From Phycisphaerae bacterium (GTDB lineage Bacteria; Planctomycetota; Phycisphaerae; UBA1845; PWPN01): a DNA stretch of 32,881 nucleotides. Under the pieces are notes generated by a model. The model had not been told where the DNA came from. It made no database searches and saw only the letters and a list, made by a program, of their open reading frames with translations. Both the position numbers and the translations under genes were made by a program. Shown here one piece after another: positions 31,000 through 32,881 of the stretch; the first letter of the stretch is position 1, and each line of letters begins with the position of its first letter. The stretch spans positions 1 to 32,881 of the forward strand of contig JAGNEZ010000064.1 in assembly GCA_018003015.1 (NCBI GenBank), in the 5' to 3' direction.

Positions 31000-32802
31000 A
31001 TGATGAGATGCGAGGCAGCCATACTGGCCGGTGCGATTCTGTTCTACGGTTCGTCGTGCGGCCAGGATCAGGGCAAGCCGGCCGGTGCACGCGGGCCGCT
31101 GACGCTGAAGATCATGGCACCGTCGGACGGCTACCAGACGGTGCAGGAAGTGGCGTATCTTCTGGGCCGCACGAATCCGGGGGTTCAGGTCAAGGTTGGG
31201 GATGTGGCGGTTGAGGTTTACTCGACTGGTGGTTTTGCCCGGGACGGCATTCCTCTTCAGATGGGCAAGAACACGATCGCGGTGGTGGCGACGGACGCGA
31301 CCGGTCAGCGTGTGACCCGCAGTGTCACGGTGATTCGCAAGGAGCCGCAGCCGGAGCCACCGCCGAGCGTGCTGAAGGTGGTCGAGCCTGCTGAGGATAT
31401 CGTTTTGCTGCCGGGTGAGACGCTCGCGATTCGGGCGGTGGGTCCTCCCGGGGGGACGGGTTTTGCCACTTGCCTGGGCAGCGAGGCCAAGCTTGCGCTG
31501 ACCGAGGCCCGGAACGATCGGGGGGAACCGACGGGCAGCTACTCGGCGACGGTGAAGGCCCCGGCCAGAGGCAGTGGCCAGGCTGCGATGGTGACGGTGT
31601 CGCTGCGTCGGGCGAAGAATGGTCCGACGATGGAAGCGAAGTCGAAGGGCACGGTGGACGTTTGGGATCCTTCGGCGGTTCATGTTGGCGAATGCAAGGA
31701 TGATCGATCGGGGATCACGCTGGGCCTGCACTCGGTGCGTCTGGGTGGTCCCTACCTGGCGCGCATTCCGCGCGGGGTGCGGTTTGAGATTGTCGGCCGG
31801 CAGGGAGCGAACTACAGGATCCGGCTCTCGAAATCCCGCACCGGCTGGATTCCGGTCGATGACGTGGCCCGGCTGCCCGAAGGGACGCTGGTGCCGCACA
31901 ACTACTTCACTTCCTGCGAGGTCAACGGTGACGAGCAGCATGACCGGGTGACCGTCCCGTTGCTGGAGAAGGTTGTGGTGGCGGCCACCTCCGAGACTGA
32001 GCCGCTCAACAAGCTCTATCTGGACTTCTTCAACACGCATGATGCGCTCACCTGGATCAGTCACAAGACTGGCGCCCGGGTTGTCGGCACGATCACCGGG
32101 GAGCAGATGGAGGACGACTGGTACCGGCTCACGGTCCCGCTCAAGTGCAAGCAGATCTGGGGCTACTGGCTGGAGACGGACGGCAAGTCGCTGAGCCTGG
32201 TCATTCGCCGCCCGCCGGCCATTGCGGCCGAGCCGGCCTCGCCGCTAAGGGGTTTGTTGTTTGCCCTGGAAGCGGGGCATGGTGGTTCGAGCGACGGTGC
32301 CGTCGGGCACATGGGTACGAAGGAGAAGGACGTCAATGCGGCCGCGGTTGCGGCGTTCAAAGGCGTGCTAGAAGGGCGTGGGGCGACGACGGTGGTGGTG
32401 CGGCCGGGCGACACCAACCCGACGCTTGCGGCTCGCGTTGAGGCGGCGAACGAGGTCAACGCCAACTTTTACGTAGCCATCCACGCCAACGCAGCGGGTA
32501 ACGGGCGCGGCTTCCTCAAGATTTCGGGCACGAGCACGTACTACCGGGACAAGCACTGCCGTCTCCTGGCTCAGCTGGTGTACAACGGGCTGCTCGGTCT
32601 GGGGTGGAACGAGTTCGGGGTGGTGGGCAATTTCTCGTACTCGCCGCTGCAGAACACGAAGATGCCGAGCATCCTGATCGAGCAGGCGTTCATGTCGAAC
32701 CCGGCCGACGAGGCTCGACTGCTCGATTCGATCTACCAGGAGCAGCAAGCCCAGGCGGTGGCCGACTCGCTGGAGCAGTTTCTGAGGCGGGTGCGAGAGT
32801 GA
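31000..32802 (+). CDS. Secreted N-acetylmuramoyl-L-alanine amidase (Amidase_3) with SH3-like domains
   Basis: 600 aa from the first of two tandem ATGs (31000 and 31003). It starts with a short signal peptide ending in FYGSSC20, a possible but imperfect lipobox. Residues 35-115 and 125-225 look like Ig/bacterial beta-sandwich units, 235-295 is SH3-like (ARIPRGVRFEIVGRQGANYR, TGWIPVDDV), and 310-400 is another beta domain. The catalytic Amidase_3 domain covers 415-600: zinc ligands H427 (LEAGHGG), E442 (GTKEKDVN) and H495 (VAIHANA), with catalytic E561 in ILIEQAFMSNP. It cuts the bond between MurNAc and the stem peptide. Neighbouring dacB is also peptidoglycan-related. The long multi-domain N-terminus probably directs it to the envelope. 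Confidence 0.93.
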   Translation: MMRCEAAILAGAILFYGSSCGQDQGKPAGARGPLTLKIMAPSDGYQTVQEVAYLLGRTNPGVQVKVGDVAVEVYSTGGFARDGIPLQMGKNTIAVVATDATGQRVTRSVTVIRKEPQPEPPPSVLKVVEPAEDIVLLPGETLAIRAVGPPGGTGFATCLGSEAKLALTEARNDRGEPTGSYSATVKAPARGSGQAAMVTVSLRRAKNGPTMEAKSKGTVDVWDPSAVHVGECKDDRSGITLGLHSVRLGGPYLARIPRGVRFEIVGRQGANYRIRLSKSRTGWIPVDDVARLPEGTLVPHNYFTSCEVNGDEQHDRVTVPLLEKVVVAATSETEPLNKLYLDFFNTHDALTWISHKTGARVVGTITGEQMEDDWYRLTVPLKCKQIWGYWLETDGKSLSLVIRRPPAIAAEPASPLRGLLFALEAGHGGSSDGAVGHMGTKEKDVNAAAVAAFKGVLEGRGATTVVVRPGDTNPTLAARVEAANEVNANFYVAIHANAAGNGRGFLKISGTSTYYRDKHCRLLAQLVYNGLLGLGWNEFGVVGNFSYSPLQNTKMPSILIEQAFMSNPADEARLLDSIYQEQQAQAVADSLEQFLRRVRE

Positions 32803-32808
32803 GCTTAC

Positions 32809-32827
32809 GGGTGGGTGGGGGCGGGGG
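32809..32827 (+). other. Canonical G-quadruplex motif just after the amidase gene
   Basis: Four G runs (GGG, GGG, GGGGG, GGGGG) are joined by loops of one base, directly after the stop codon at 32800-32802, and more G-rich sequence follows to about 32840. As written it could fold into a stable parallel quadruplex in the + strand or its RNA. Whether it affects transcription or replication is unknown. Confidence 0.5.
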
Positions 32828-32881
32828 AGGCGGTGGTGGGCTGCGGATGGGTCTTGCCAAGGCCTGACCGGCGGGGGATTA

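Noticed and set aside
30541-32064. A 507 codon - strand open frame over the amidase gene.
   Set aside because: The + strand amidase has a signal peptide and full zinc ligands in order; the antisense translation is low-complexity.

Overview
The window reads as a dense, GC-rich bacterial chromosome segment, most likely from a member of the Planctomycetota (Phycisphaerae-like, probably an environmental or metagenomic genome). The assignment is an inference. It rests on a GxGYxYP-family protein, a secreted sulfatase, a Tat-exported sugar-isomerase-like protein, a protein with the ANRRNA..STGPRTPEGK..S..NA..HGL motif, and an RseP with extra PDZ domains. There are 23 genes and no RNA genes, insertion sequences, CRISPR arrays or phage genes that I can support.

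Layout. (1) 2-7629, + strand: the 3' part of an amidohydrolase, then a glycine cleavage operon gcvT-gcvH-gcvPA-(unknown 127 aa protein)-gcvPB, a LipM-type octanoyltransferase and a membrane-anchored HEAT-repeat protein. The lipoyl transferase next to gcvH suggests that the H-protein and its cofactor attachment are co-expressed. Lipoamide dehydrogenase and LipA are not in the window. (2) 7668-11089, - strand: dxr (MEP isoprenoid pathway) overlapping rseP. (3) 11202-14311, + strand: a Nudix ADP-sugar pyrophosphatase overlapping a second site-2 protease, then threonine synthase. (4) 14418-21869, - strand: a UbiA prenyltransferase, a secreted GH99-like protein, a sugar isomerase-like protein, tilS, a double-CDGSH Fe-S protein and a sulfatase. 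(5) 22123-24012, + strand: the GxGYxYP protein, convergent with dacB (24023-25543, -). (6) 25664-27993, + strand: a receiver-like protein overlapping a GGDEF diguanylate cyclase. (7) fabI (-), a WalJ-like metallo-beta-lactamase (+), the ANRRNA-motif protein (-) and a secreted N-acetylmuramoyl-L-alanine amidase (+).

Genes that work together: lipoylation and glycine cleavage on the left; isoprenoid, quinone and regulated intramembrane proteolysis functions in the middle; a carbohydrate and sulfate-ester scavenging cluster at 15.6-24.0 kb; and cell wall, fatty acid and signalling genes on the right. Several intergenic regions hold good sigma70-like promoters with 17 bp spacers, three of them as divergent pairs.

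The most unusual large-scale signal is a strand asymmetry that flips inside the window. The + strand is C-rich from 1 to about 15 kb whatever the gene direction, balanced at about 16-24 kb, and G-rich to the right end. This is the polarity expected across a replication origin, although no dnaA or DnaA-box cluster is visible. No clearly new multi-gene system is evident. The best candidates for undescribed biology are the protein embedded in the glycine cleavage operon, the receiver-like/GGDEF pair and the CDGSH-tilS-sugar isomerase arrangement.
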